A stretch of 64,000 nt of DNA, from NCBI RefSeq assembly GCF_030463565.1, contig NC_134662.1, forward strand, positions 5,557,001 to 5,621,000, given 5' to 3'. Numbering within the stretch: position 1 is the first letter of the stretch; each line of letters opens with the position of its first letter. Below the pieces are notes generated by a model that did not search any database, was not told the DNA's origin, and worked only from the letters and a program-made list of their open reading frames with translations. The translations under genes were made by a program, and so were the position numbers. This document shows positions 12,181-30,266 of this stretch, piece by piece. This DNA is from Pelecanus crispus (lineage: Eukaryota > Chordata > Aves > Pelecaniformes > Pelecanidae).

Positions 12181-12745
12181 GGCACCGTGGCACGGCCACA
12201 CCGCGTGTCCGGGGTGCTCCAGGCTCAGACATGTCACTCGGTGGCACCGTGGCATGGCCACACCGCATGCCCAGGATGCTCCAGGCTTGGCTGTGTCCCT
12301 CAGTGGCACCGTGGCATGGCCACACCGTGTGCCCAGGATGCTCCAGGCTTGGCTGTGTCCCTCGGTGGCACCGTGGCACGGCCACACCATGGGCTCAGGA
12401 TGCTCCAGGCTCAGACATGTCCCTCAGTGGCACCGTGGCACAGCCACACCGCATGCCCAGGATGCTCCAGGCTCAGCTGTGTCCCTTGGTGGCACTGTGG
12501 CATGGCCACGCCACATGCCCAGGATGCTCCAGGCTCAGACATGTCCCTCGGTGGCACCGTAGCACGGCCACACCGCATGTCCAGGATGCTCCAGGCTCGG
12601 CCGCATCCCTCGGTGGCACATCTGTGCTGTACGTGCAGGATGCTCCGTGTTTGGCTGTGTCCTTCAGTGGCACCGTGGCAACTCCGCACCGTGTCTCCGG
12701 GATGCTCCGGGCTCAGTCACGTCCCTCGGTGGCACCGCGGCTCCC
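12181..12745. repeat. 62-bp minisatellite, about nine copies, PDE4C intron
   Basis: GGCACC/GGCACT marks recur at 12181, 12243, 12305, 12367, 12429, 12491, 12553 and 12615, exactly 62 bp apart. A 54-bp unit then leads to 12669, and a 62-bp unit to 12731. Units share GGCACCGTGGCATGGCCACA and ATGCTCCAGGCT. The copies are similar but not identical. It lies just upstream of the 13122 first exon. Long open frames across it are accidental, because 62 is not a multiple of three. Confidence 0.9.
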
Positions 12746-13121
12746 ATACGCCGCGGCCGCTCGGGGCTCAGCACGGCGCTTTGCCGTGCGTCCGGGCAGA
12801 AGCACCCCTGCCCTTGTGGGAGCAGCTGCTGCCTTGGGGACAGCAGCGTGGCCGGTGGCACGGGGCCAGCGAGGGGGCACATGGCCGGGCAGCCGGGCGC
12901 ACACCGGGCCAACGCAGCCGGGGGGGGACCCGCTCCATGCGCCGGAGGCCGGAGCCAGGCAGTTGTTTAATTTCCCAGGCTCGGGCGGGAGGGGGATGGA
13001 AAGTTTCCCGGGGCCGCCGGGGCCAGGGCTGGGACAGCCGCACGCTTCCTGCTCCACACCGGCGGGCAGCGTGGCCTCGCCGTCACCGCCACCTCGGTGC
13101 CGGGGGTCCCTGAGCTGTGCC

Positions 13122-19519
<6,398 letters not shown>

Positions 19520-20300
19520 TGACGCCGGCCGGTGGGTCCCCTCGCTGCCACGGGGATGTGGGACCAGGCGCTGCCCCAGCAAAGTGCTCCCTGCCCGTGG
19601 GATCCGTGGCTGCCGGGATGCGGAGGGACCCAAAGCATGTCCCCGTGCGGGAGCTGGGCAGGTCCTGATGGGTGCGAGGACGCTGCTCGCCCTCTCCCAG
19701 CGACTGTCCCCTGCTCCCACCCAGCGTCCCTGTGTACAGCTGCCGGGAACAGTCCCTGTCCCCTTCAGACAGGGCCTGGGGATGCTGTGCTCCTGCCCCA
19801 TCCCAGCCCTGGGGACATCACGCCCCGCAGGGCTCCGGGGAGAGGTCCCCCACGGGGCCAGGCACAGCCGAAAGCATTTCAGCGTCTCTGCGGGCAGCCC
19901 CTTGCAGAACAGCAGCCCCACGGCGGGACGGCGAGGTGGGCGAAGGCTGCTGGTGACAGCCCCCGGCACGAGGGACCTCAGGGTGGCCAGGCACCGGGGC
20001 ACGGCACGGGCACAAGTCAGTGATTTATTTATTTGGAGACAGGTTCACTTTTTAAAGCCTTTTCTAGCTCACTTTTTAATATGAGCCTCACCTAGGTGCA
20101 CTCACACGCGTTCCTGTGGCAGAAAGACAAGTTTCTGCTCTGCGATCCGCACTCAAAATGCTGCGTTTGTACTTTGCACTTTGGGCCCCGGTGGGTGCCA
20201 TGACCCCCCCCCAACATCTCCGCAGGGGCCGGGGCAGCCCCCAGGGTCCTTTTGGTTTCTTCTTTCACCTTCCAGAGATTAAACCTGGTTTGTTCCCTCC
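19520..20300 (+). other. PDE4C: PDE4C 3' UTR
   Basis: Trailer after the TAG. It contains an AU-rich ATTTATTTATTT at about 20023-20034 and a candidate poly(A) signal ATTAAA at 20278-20283. Its extent is inferred. Confidence 0.5.
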
Positions 20301-22201
20301 CAAATGCGAGCCTTGCAAGTACCTTTTTACCGTGCCGCTGCCGCGGGAGCCATGGTCACGCCGGTCGGGACAATGTCCCCAGGGACTGGCATGGTTGGTG
20401 GCTCCATCTCCTGCTGGGTACCGGGGAGGGCCCTGCTCTGTGTTTGAACAAAAGCGAGCTCCTCCCTGGAAACGCCGATCCATCACTGGCAAACACAACC
20501 GGCTAAGGTAAATATTTAATCGCCGGCTTGACGCGGCACAGAGCCCATTCCCCCGCTCTTCCGCATTGCTCCCAACGGTGATTTATATCTGCAAACACGT
20601 CCCCACCCGTGGCACTGCTCTGGCACGCAGGGCCCCGCCGGCTCTCACCCGCTGCCGGCCCCGTGCTCCCCCCTCGGCGGTGGGGCTGCAGGAGCCGGAT
20701 GCTCCTTTCCCAGCCCAGCTGGTTTCCAGGGCTTGGCCGGGAGTGCCGGGTGCCGCACGGGCTGGCGGGCGGCTCTGTGCCACCCCTGCCTCACAGGCGG
20801 GTGCTCGGCATCACCCCGAATCTCCCAATGGAGAAACAGGGACCAGACAAGGCTCCGTGCTCCCAGAGCTCCCCGAATGGCCTCATGCTGCCCTCAGATC
20901 TGGGGCTGGGAGCAGGCCACGAGCTGGTTGAAAAAACCCTTTTCACCCCTTGCTTGGCTGAGGGGCTGCGGCACCCATGCACCAAGGAGGGTGGTGGAGC
21001 CCGGAGGAGGTGGGGAGCAGCACCCAATGGTGGCCGCATCCATTGCTGCATGCCTTGACGGACTGCCTGTGCCGCCCCGCTGCTGTGGGTGCTGCTCCGG
21101 GCCATGCCCCTGCTGTGGGTGCTGCTCTGGGCCATACCCCTGCCATGCCCCTGCGGTGGGTGCTGCTCCAGGCCATGCTCCTGCTGTGGGTGCTGCTCTG
21201 GGCCATACCCCTGCCATGCCCCTGCAGTGGGTGCTGCTCCAGGCCATGTCCCTGCTGTGGGTGCTGCTCCGGGCCATGCCCCTGCTGTGGGTACTGCTCT
21301 GGGCATTGCCCCTGCGGTGGGTGCTGCTCCGGGTGGCTCCAGCGCCCACCCGGAGGGTGCCCGCCCGTGGCCAGTGGGCTCCAGGCAGAGCCCCAGCAAG
21401 CCAGGGGTGCCCGGCTCCGTCCTCCCATGGGCCACGGCGTCCTCGGTGAGGCCCCGCGGCAGCGAGGAGCTGCACAACGACAGAGGCCCTGAGTGCCTCA
21501 GGCCCCAGGCGCTGCCGCGGGCAGGGCCGGCCTCGGAGGCCCCCGGGGCCTGCGGGGCTCCGGGCAGGGCCCGGGCAGGCCCGGGCGAGGGCAAGGCCGG
21601 CGGGCAGGGCAGCGCCGCTGCCCCGGGGCCTGCGGAGCCCCCGGCCGGGCCCCCGCCACCCTCCCGCGGGGCCGCCATATGCTGCCTGCCCCTAATCCCC
21701 GCGATCGCCTCAGGGCGAGGGAGGACGCGGGGGCCCGGGCAGGACATGGCCGCCTACCTTCGCCCCCCGCCCCAGCTGGGCCGGGCGCTGCGGGCAGCGG
21801 GAGCACCGGGCCTCCGCTCATGCCCCTGTCAGGGGATGGGGGCAGGCTGCCCGCGACTGCAGGCCTGAGGAGGGCCGCGCTGGCCGTCGCGATAGGGGGT
21901 CATATCGTGACAGGGGAAGCTGTCCCTTGAGCGGAGATGGCTTCCCCCCCCCCCCCCCCCCGAGTGGGAATGGTTCGTCCCGCGCCCCCCGCCCGGGGAG
22001 GCGGTGGTTCAGCCCCCGGCCCTCGGGGCGCCGCCGGCCCGCACCACTGCGCGCTGCGGGGGGGGGGGGGGACGGCGCCCACCACCGCGCCGGGAGGGGG
22101 GGGTCTGCTCCCCCCTCCCCGCCCCACCGGCGCGGCACCCGCCGGCCGCCCGTCACAGCGCGCTGCCGCCCAATCAGCGCTTCCCCCTGGGGCCCGTCCG
22201 C
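20301..22201. other. Intergenic DNA between PDE4C and RAB3A
   Basis: No exon is supported. Contains one minisatellite (21070-21350) and the GC-rich upstream flank of RAB3A. Confidence 0.5.
21070..21350. repeat. 30/41-bp minisatellite upstream of RAB3A
   Basis: Units of 30 bp beginning GTGCTGCTCCGGGCCATGCC alternate with about 41-bp units that add a CATACCCCTGC segment. There are about eight units in all. The array lies roughly 0.9 kb upstream of the RAB3A promoter. Confidence 0.85.
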
Positions 22202-22374
22202 TGACGTCACGCTACATTTACATACCGCGCCCCGCCTTCCCACCCCCTCCCTCCACCCCCCCCCGCCACCCCCCCCCCGCGGCGACGTCATCCGGGCTCT
22301 GCAACCGGCGGGGCGGCGCGCGCCGCTGCTGCAGTTGCTGCAGGAGGAGGCGGCGGCGCGAGCGCGGGCTGGAG
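22202..22374 (+). promoter_or_regulatory. RAB3A: RAB3A promoter and noncoding first exon
   Basis: A CRE TGACGTCA at 22202-22209 is followed by a TATA-like ACATTTACATAC. A second CRE-type GACGTCA sits at 22284-22290. The presumed 5' UTR exon ends at a GTGAGC donor (exon end 22374), with CTGCAGTTGCTGCAGGAGGA just before. The next acceptor lies directly before the ATG at 23311. The start site itself is not visible, so the exon's left edge is uncertain. Confidence 0.6.
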
Positions 22375-23310
22375 GTGAGCGCGCGCCCCCGCGCCCCCCC
22401 CCCCCCCCGCCCCCCTCCGCACCGGGCACCCCCCGGGGCACCCCCCCGGTACCGGCTGCAGCGCGGCGGGCGGGGTTGCAGGCTGCAGCGGGGGGGGGGG
22501 GGGCGGCTGCAGCGGGGGGAGATGCAGCGGGGGAGCTGCAGGGTGGGCGGGGGGGGCTTCTCTCGGTGCACCGGGGTGCGATGGGGACCGGCCGGGGGCA
22601 CCGGGCTGGGGCCTGCGGGGAGGGGTGGGGGCTGAGCCCCCTCCCTGCAGCACCCTGCACCCCCTCCCTGCAGCACCCTGCGCACCCCCGCCCCCGCAGC
22701 ACCCTGCAGCACCCTGTGCAGCCCCCCCAGCAGCAGCACCCTGCGCTCCGCAGCGCCTGCAGCACCGGGCGAGCACCCTCTGTGCAGCCCCTGCCCGGCA
22801 TCACCCCCCCCGCCCCGAACGCTGAGCACCCACCCCGCAGCACCCCGCAGCACCCCCGAAGCGGTGGCCGGGCTGGGCACGGCATGCGGGGGCACCGCTG
22901 CAGGTGCCATTTTGCAGGGGAGATGCAGGAGAGGCTGCATCGCCCCAGCTGCACCCCTGCCAGGCTGGCAGCCCCCGCCCCGTGACGGCAACCGCAGGGT
23001 CCGTGCACCCCGCGTTGGCTGCGGGCGCCTTCCCGGGGTCCCTGCGCCGGGGGGTGACAGGAGCCGGCCCGGCAAAGCCCTTCGGGGACAATCCCGGGGC
23101 CGAGCGGCCCCGCTGACGGCAGCGTGCCTCGCCCTCGGCGTTGTTCACCCGCCCCAAATCAAAATGTGATTCAACCGTGCCTGCGCCGGTGGGAAACAGC
23201 TCCGGACCACGGCACCGGTGCCAGCCGGAGCCCGGCGTCGCGCGAGTTTGCAGCCGCCACCCCGGCTGTTGCCGCGCCGTCCCCGTCACGGCCTCTCCTC
23301 CGCCTTGCAG
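22375..23310 (+). other. RAB3A intron 1
   Basis: GC-rich intron of about 0.94 kb with irregular CTGCAGCACCC-type repeats around 22640-22860. No exon was found. Confidence 0.5.
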
Positions 23311-24801
<1,491 letters not shown>

Positions 24802-26100
24802 GGCCAGCCCCCCCCATACCCCCAAAAATCGGTCAGTGCACCCCCTACCCCCCCCCCCGAGCCCCTCTTCTTGGGGGTCCCGCGGGGGCTTTTGCTGCTG
24901 ATACTCCGAAAGGGCTGCGGCCCCTCTAGGAGCCTCCCCCCCGTTCAGTTAGGCTGTGCCCCCCCCCCTTAATTTATTTTTAAGCCTGGGCTGGTAGAAA
25001 ACTCCCCCCGTTCTGCTTTTAATCGCTCCACGAGCCCCACTCTCCAAGAAATATTATTTTCTCTCTCTGCTCGCTGCTGCCAGCTCCCGTTGCCCCCGGT
25101 GCCGTCCCTCCCTGGGGTCCCCGGGGAGCAGGGATGGGCCCTGCCCGGGGTGGGGGGGCTGCGCTGGGACCCCAAACCCTCAGGTCCCGCTGGGGCTCCC
25201 CGTGTCCCCCTCCCCAGCCCGGCGGAGATCCCGCCCGCCCGGAGAGCTCCTGGGGGCTCTTTGCACCCGGCTCTCCCCCCCCGCCCCCCCCGCAGATGGA
25301 TGGATATTTCCTAACTTGTTTATTTGTATAAATAGATGCTAATTTATGCTCCCGCCGTCTTCCTCCTTGTACATAAGAAAATCTCCTTGTAAATAGGCGT
25401 AGGAAGTGACGCTGTGCGCGTGACCTGCTGTGCTGTGGCTGTGTTGGTGCATTTAGGGGTTGTTTTTTTTTTTTTTTTTTGTGGTTTTTTTTTGGTTTTT
25501 TTTTTTTTCTTCTCAGTGTGGTAACCTTGCTTGTGAATATCACTTTTAAAAAAAAAAAAAAAAATCTCTTATTTAAAGTTTAAAAAAAAAAAAAAACCAC
25601 GAAACAAAACAAAAACAAAAAAAAACCACGAGCGAGGCCAGCCAAGCACACTGTAGCAAATTAGCCCCGGTTCAGGGACGGGGACCTTTGCAGAGCCCCC
25701 GCTTTTGGCTCGTGGGGGGCGAGCGGGGCTCGGAGGAGCGTTGCTAATTTGCTGCAGAGCCTTTGGCTCCTCGTGTGTTCCTGTAGTACCGTGCTTCTGT
25801 GGAGACTGTGAATAAGTGGATATTCCTGTAGCGATGACGGACCCGGAGATCTTGCTGCCCTCTATTTATTTTTCTTGGAGCGCTGTGTCTTTATTTTACA
25901 GATTTTTTTTTTCCCTGCTCCCCAACCATGATAGCCCCCCCCCTCCCCCCCCTTCCCCTTTCCTATTTTTTGTGAAGTTTACTTATGGAAGAGTTACACT
26001 GTACTGTACAAATGTCAAAAGTGTCAAAAGAGTACAATTTCCTAAAAATCACTGTATTAAAGAAATGTTGTGAAGAAATAAATCAATGCTGATCACCGGT
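24802..26100 (+). other. RAB3A: RAB3A 3' UTR
   Basis: About 1.3 kb ending at a canonical AATAAA (26077-26082). It contains T-rich and A-rich tracts at 25460-25630, which are internal and not a transcript end, and AU-rich sequence. The GC content falls well below that of the flanking DNA. Confidence 0.75.
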
Positions 26101-27232
26101 TCCTTGGGGTCATTGCAGGCCCTCTGCTCGGTGTCGATAATCTCAGCTCTGCTCCGCCCTGCACTGGCGCGCTCGTTGCCGGAGAGGCGCAGAAATGATC
26201 TGGTTTCTTAATTAGCATTCACCAAATGGCTCCTGCTGTGGCTCGGCAGCTTGGCTTGCTGCGGTGGGAGGGCTGGCATCCCCCAGGGATGTGTGGCAGG
26301 AGGGATGAGGAAAGAGCTGTAAGGCACGGCTTTAGAAAAAAGGAAAGAAAAAAAAAGATCACTTTTAGGCAATTTTCATCGCTGCTGGAAATAAATAAGT
26401 TCCCAGGTTATGGAGCGAGCATCCAGCTTGCCTGGGGAGCTGCAGGGCTGAGAGGAGAGGGGAGCTGTGGTCCAAATCCTGCAAAAACTTGGCCTTAAAA
26501 ACCCCCAACCACCTCCATGGTGACTCTGCCACCGTCAAACACGGCGGCGAGCAGGCGGCAGCGATCACGCCGCTATTTTTATAAACCTCGGGTGGCTGCA
26601 GAGCCCACGCGCGGCGCCGGGGAGGTGGGTGCAAAGCGGAGCGAAGGGGAGATGAGGCGGAGGCTGGGGGGAGCCGAATGACTTCTCCCTTTGGCTGGAA
26701 GACAAAAGCAGCGGGGAAAGGGCTGAGGAGCTGCGCTGGGAGCAGAGGGGCAGCACCCCCCTGCCCAGCAGCCGAAGCAAGGCAGGGACAGCGGTGCTGG
26801 CTCTGCAGAAGAGCAGAGGAGGGCATTGGAGGGGAGCAAGGGGCCAGCCTTGCCCTGGAGAAGGGGAAAAAACCCAAAACCCTGGCTGCAGCGGAGGGGA
26901 GAGCACTGGGGACCTTCCCCAGGGTGCTGAAGGCAAAGCGTAGCTGCAGCAGCTCCTCCCCGCCCCGGCAGCGCGGGCTCTGTGGAAGAATACAAAAAAG
27001 AAATCGCTTTACAGGCTAGCCCGTGACACGCGACTCGTTAAAAATACCCAAGCCCACGACTGCAATCAGTAGATGAGCTGATCAGCAAGAGCCGCAGAGG
27101 GCGGTTGCGGTGGTCTCCGGCTAGCGCAGTCCTTGGGTGGATTGAGCCGCGTCCGCCGCGATGCCCAGAAAAACCGCTCACCGCGGGCAGGAGCCTCCGA
27201 AACCGTTGCAGCCGCCGAGAGCAGCTGCCTCT
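26101..27232. other. Convergent intergenic DNA and probable MPV17L2 3' UTR
   Basis: Lies between the 3' ends of RAB3A (+) and MPV17L2 (-). No coding exon is recognised and no clear poly(A) signal for MPV17L2 was located. The sequence is mixed GC-rich with short A-rich runs near 26336-26400. Confidence 0.45.
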
Positions 27233-29397
27233 TTACGTCCCGGCATCGCGCTGGTTCTCACGCGGCGAGTTGTGCTCGGCGCCCGGGGGGCTGCCAGGCT
27301 AGAAAAGAAGAGAAACACGGCACATTCGGCACGCGCCCGGCTGGCCGCAGCGGCGAGGCGTTGCTGCCGTGTGGCACCGCGGTGCCGGCACTCACCCTGT
27401 GTTTGAGGTAGGAGAGGTAGGTGTCCCAGCCCAGCGTGATCACGTTGATGTAAACCACCCGGTACTTGGGCAGGACGAAGAGGAAATTCACGAGCTGCGC
27501 CACCGGCCAGACGCACCAGTCGGCCTGCCGGGAGCAAAGAGCAGCCAGGCACTCCCCGCCGGAGCCTGGTCCCCACCGGGATGGGAGGGAGAGCTCGGCG
27601 GGGGGGGGATATTTACCTTGTAAAACTCCCAAAATTTCTCCTTCAGCTCCTCCCAGCTGTGCTCTAGAGACTGGCCCTCCAGTGTGCCCATGCCTGCAGG
27701 GATAGACGGACGTCAGTGGGGATGGGAACGCTCACACGGCTCCCCGTGGGGGAGCGTGGCTGGGAATTGCCATCTCAGCTGTGCTGGACACCGAAAAATG
27801 CCAAAAAAAAACCCCCACGGTGGGAGGGAAGGGCAGCGCCGGCACCAGCCGGAGGGAGGGAGCCCCGGGAAACCCACATCCACCCCACCAAGGGAGGGTG
27901 ACGGGTGTCATGCCGGTGCCCACGCGCCGTAACACGTCACCGGCAGCGTGGGCCACGCTCAGTTCTTGGCGCTGCTGACACAGGGCGGGTGCCGTTGCGT
28001 ACCAAGGAAGTACCAGGCGCCCAGGGCGGGCGATGCCACCAGCTGGTCGATGAGGACTTTCTTCAGGACGGTTTTCAGCCCCCGCACGCCCCGCGCTGGG
28101 AAGGCAGCGTCCAGCCAGAGGTACCAGTAGTGCATCAGCGGGCCCATGCTGCAGCCGACGGCAAACATGCGCCCTGCAACACAACACCGCCCCGGCGACC
28201 GATGAATTATTTATGGGACAACCCCGCCGGGCCCCCCCACCGAAAGCGGATCCGGCTCTGGGGAAGGCACAAAGGGAGTGTGGCTTCGCGTAGTGCCAGG
28301 GAATGCGGCCCCAGTTCATAGAATCATTGAGTCATCGAATCATTGAGGTTCGAAAAGACCTTTAAGATCATCCAGTCCAACCATAACCTAACACTACCAA
28401 GTCCACCACTAAACCTATTAAGGGGAGAGTAATTAATTTCATGTTTCCTGGCTTGGTGGCTGGATTTTTTTTTTTTAATGAAAGTAAAACTAGAAATCAC
28501 TAAGGTTGGAAAGGACCTCTAAGATCACCAGTCCAACCATCAACCCAACACCCCCATGCCCACTAAACCATGTCCCCAAGTGCCACCTCTGCCCATTTTT
28601 GGAACCCCTCCAGGGATGGGGACTCCCCCACCTCTCTGGGCAGCCTGTTCCAATGCTTGACCACTCTTTCCATGAAGAATTTTCTCCTAATATCCAATCT
28701 AAGCCTCCCCTGGCACAACTTGAGCCCATTTCCTCTCGTCCTATCACTTGTTCCTTGGGAGAAGAGCCCGACCCCCCCTCCCTGCCCCCTCCTGTCAGGA
28801 GCTGCAGAGCGATCAGGTCTCCCCTCAGCCTCCTCTTCTCCAGGCTGAACACCCCCAGCTCCCCCAGCCGCTCCCCACCAGCCCTGTGCTCCAGACCCTG
28901 CCCCAGCTCCATCGCCCTTCTCTGACCACGCTCTAGCACCCCAATGTTCTTGTAGTGAAGGGCCCAAAACAGGACACAGTATTCCAGGTGCGGCTTCCCC
29001 ATTGCCGAGTACAGGGGACAATCCCTGCCCTGCTCCCGCTGGCCACACTGCTCCTGACACAAGCCAGGACGCTGCTGGCCACCTTGGCCACCCGGGCACA
29101 CTGCTGGCTCATGTTCGGCCGCTGTCGACCAGCTCCCCCGTGACACCGAGCATGGGTTAATCGCTGTGCGAGGCTGCCCTGCGTCACCCCCCAGCTCATG
29201 CATGTCCCCCCCGGGTTGTCACCTGTGCGGGCCCACTGGGGCTCAGCGTCCGGGTGCCGCCGGCGGTGCCAGGCCTGCTGCAGCGTGTCGCCAGCGGCCA
29301 GCAGCGTGCCGGAGCTCGCCGTGTTGGTCAGCAGCAGCAGGCGACTGGTGAAGAGTGGCTTCCAGCAGCGCAGGAGCTGCCGGCCCCATGCCGGCAT
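27233..29397 (-). CDS. MPV17L2: Mpv17-like protein 2 (MPV17L2)
   Basis: Mitochondrial inner-membrane protein of the Mpv17/PMP22 family, known to associate with the mitoribosome. Coding exons on the minus strand: 29397-29223, 28173-28003, 27693-27617, 27524-27396 and 27298-27233 (stop TAA), with no phase break and 205 residues (human 206). Landmarks are an Arg/Leu-rich start ([13 protein letters not shown]), [80 protein letters not shown] and [12 protein letters not shown]. The last exon's tail is diverged and was chosen by splice site and phase. The ATG at 29397 aligns with the human start. However, an upstream exon ending at 29881 carries in-frame ATGs that would add an acidic extension and could bury the targeting signal. 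Confidence 0.92.
28316..29135 (-). mobile_element. CR1 LINE fragment, 5'-truncated
   Basis: Minus-strand CR1 (chicken repeat 1) of about 0.8 kb in MPV17L2 intron. The 3' end is at left, with the ATTCTATG-type terminal octamer (reverse: CATAGAATC). It includes the C-terminal part of ORF2, recognisable by [17 protein letters not shown] and [18 protein letters not shown]. Its tail holds two related GGTTGGAAAGGACCT modules separated by about 90 bp. The reading frame is interrupted, so it is an old, inactive copy. Confidence 0.92.
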
Positions 29398-29880
29398 CCT
29401 GGGGGCAGCTCCCCCCGGCCCCCTGCCATGGGCATCAGTGGGGATGGAGCTCCCCCCAGCCCCCCAGGTACCCTGGGTATAACCCCCCCCAGTGCCCCCA
29501 GTCACTCCTGTGCCCCCCAGTCCATGCCGAGCTCCCCAGTCCCCCCAGTTCGCACTGCTGTACCCTCCCAGTTCCCCCAGTCCCCCCAGTTAGCACTGCT
29601 GTACCCTCCCAGTTCCCCCAGTCCCCCCAGTTCGCACTGCTGTACCCTCCCAGTCCCACTGTGCCCCCCAGTTACCCGTGCTGTCCCCTCCCAGTCCCCC
29701 CAGTCCCCCCGCTACCCTTGCAGTGCCCCCCCAGTCTCCCCGCTGCCCCCCGTCTCCCTTAGGCCCCCCGGTGCCCCCGCCGGACGCCCGCCACTCACTC
29801 CCGTTATTCCTGCACCGCCACGACTCCCCCAGTGCCCCCCGGTCCCCCCATGGACCCCCCCGGGAACCCCCCCGGCTCAC

Positions 29881-30095
29881 CGACGCGCGCTTCCGCCACC
29901 GGCACGCGGAAGAGGGGTCGCGTCCCGTAACGGGGCGCCTTCCGCTTCCGGGTCCGCCATGACACCTACCGAGGCATAGGCGGCCGCCATGACACCAAAC
30001 GAGGTATAGGCGGCCGCCATGACACCTACCGAGGTCTAGGCGGCCGCCATGACAGCTACCGAGGCGCAGGCGGCCGCCATGACACCCACCGGGGC
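29881..30095 (-). promoter_or_regulatory. MPV17L2: MPV17L2 first exon and promoter with 30-bp repeats
   Basis: GCCGCCATGACA-type units occur with exact 30-bp spacing at 29951, 29981, 30011, 30041 and 30071 (the first is TCCGCCATGACA). Read on the minus strand, each begins ATGGCGG, a strong start context and a YY1-type core. The ATGs at 30020, 29990 and 29960 are in one open frame. That frame runs through exon 1 to the donor at 29881 and joins, in phase, to the exon holding the 29397 start. IFI30's end lies only about 150 bp away. Confidence 0.65.
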
Positions 30096-30226
30096 AGCAG
30101 CGGCTCCCCGGGGCCCAGCTCCCGCTCTCCCCCCGCACCGCGGCGGGGCAGGGCCGCCCCCTCCCCACTGCCCCCCCCCCCGCCCCATCAATCCGGAGCC
30201 TCTTGTTTTTCCACAAAACCATCCTT

Positions 30227-30232
30227 TTTATT
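30227..30232 (-). terminator. IFI30: IFI30 poly(A) signal
   Basis: TTTATT on the + strand is AATAAA on the coding strand, about 35 nt after the IFI30 stop. The 3' UTR is therefore very short. Confidence 0.75.
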
Positions 30233-30266
30233 CGCTGCTCGCTCGGTGCTCCCACGCCGTTGTCCC

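Noticed and set aside
12187-13113. Repeat protein with His/Gly/Thr-rich units
   Set aside because: Product of the 62-bp minisatellite. The unit length is not a multiple of three, so it cannot encode a true repeat protein.
20791-21747. Minus-strand decapeptide-repeat frame (GHGPEQHPQQ type)
   Set aside because: It lies over the minisatellite upstream of RAB3A, and the 41-bp units break the regularity. No gene features flank it.
22218-23075. 285-codon minus-strand frame over the RAB3A promoter and intron
   Set aside because: GC-driven open frame antisense to a promoter, with no motif or splice support.
25541-25615. A-rich runs as a transcript end or retrocopy tail
   Set aside because: They sit inside the RAB3A 3' UTR, upstream of its clear AATAAA at 26077, and have no target-site duplications that I can see.
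28490-29203. 237-codon minus-strand frame in an MPV17L2 intron
   Set aside because: It is part of the CR1 LINE ORF2 remnant and not a host gene.
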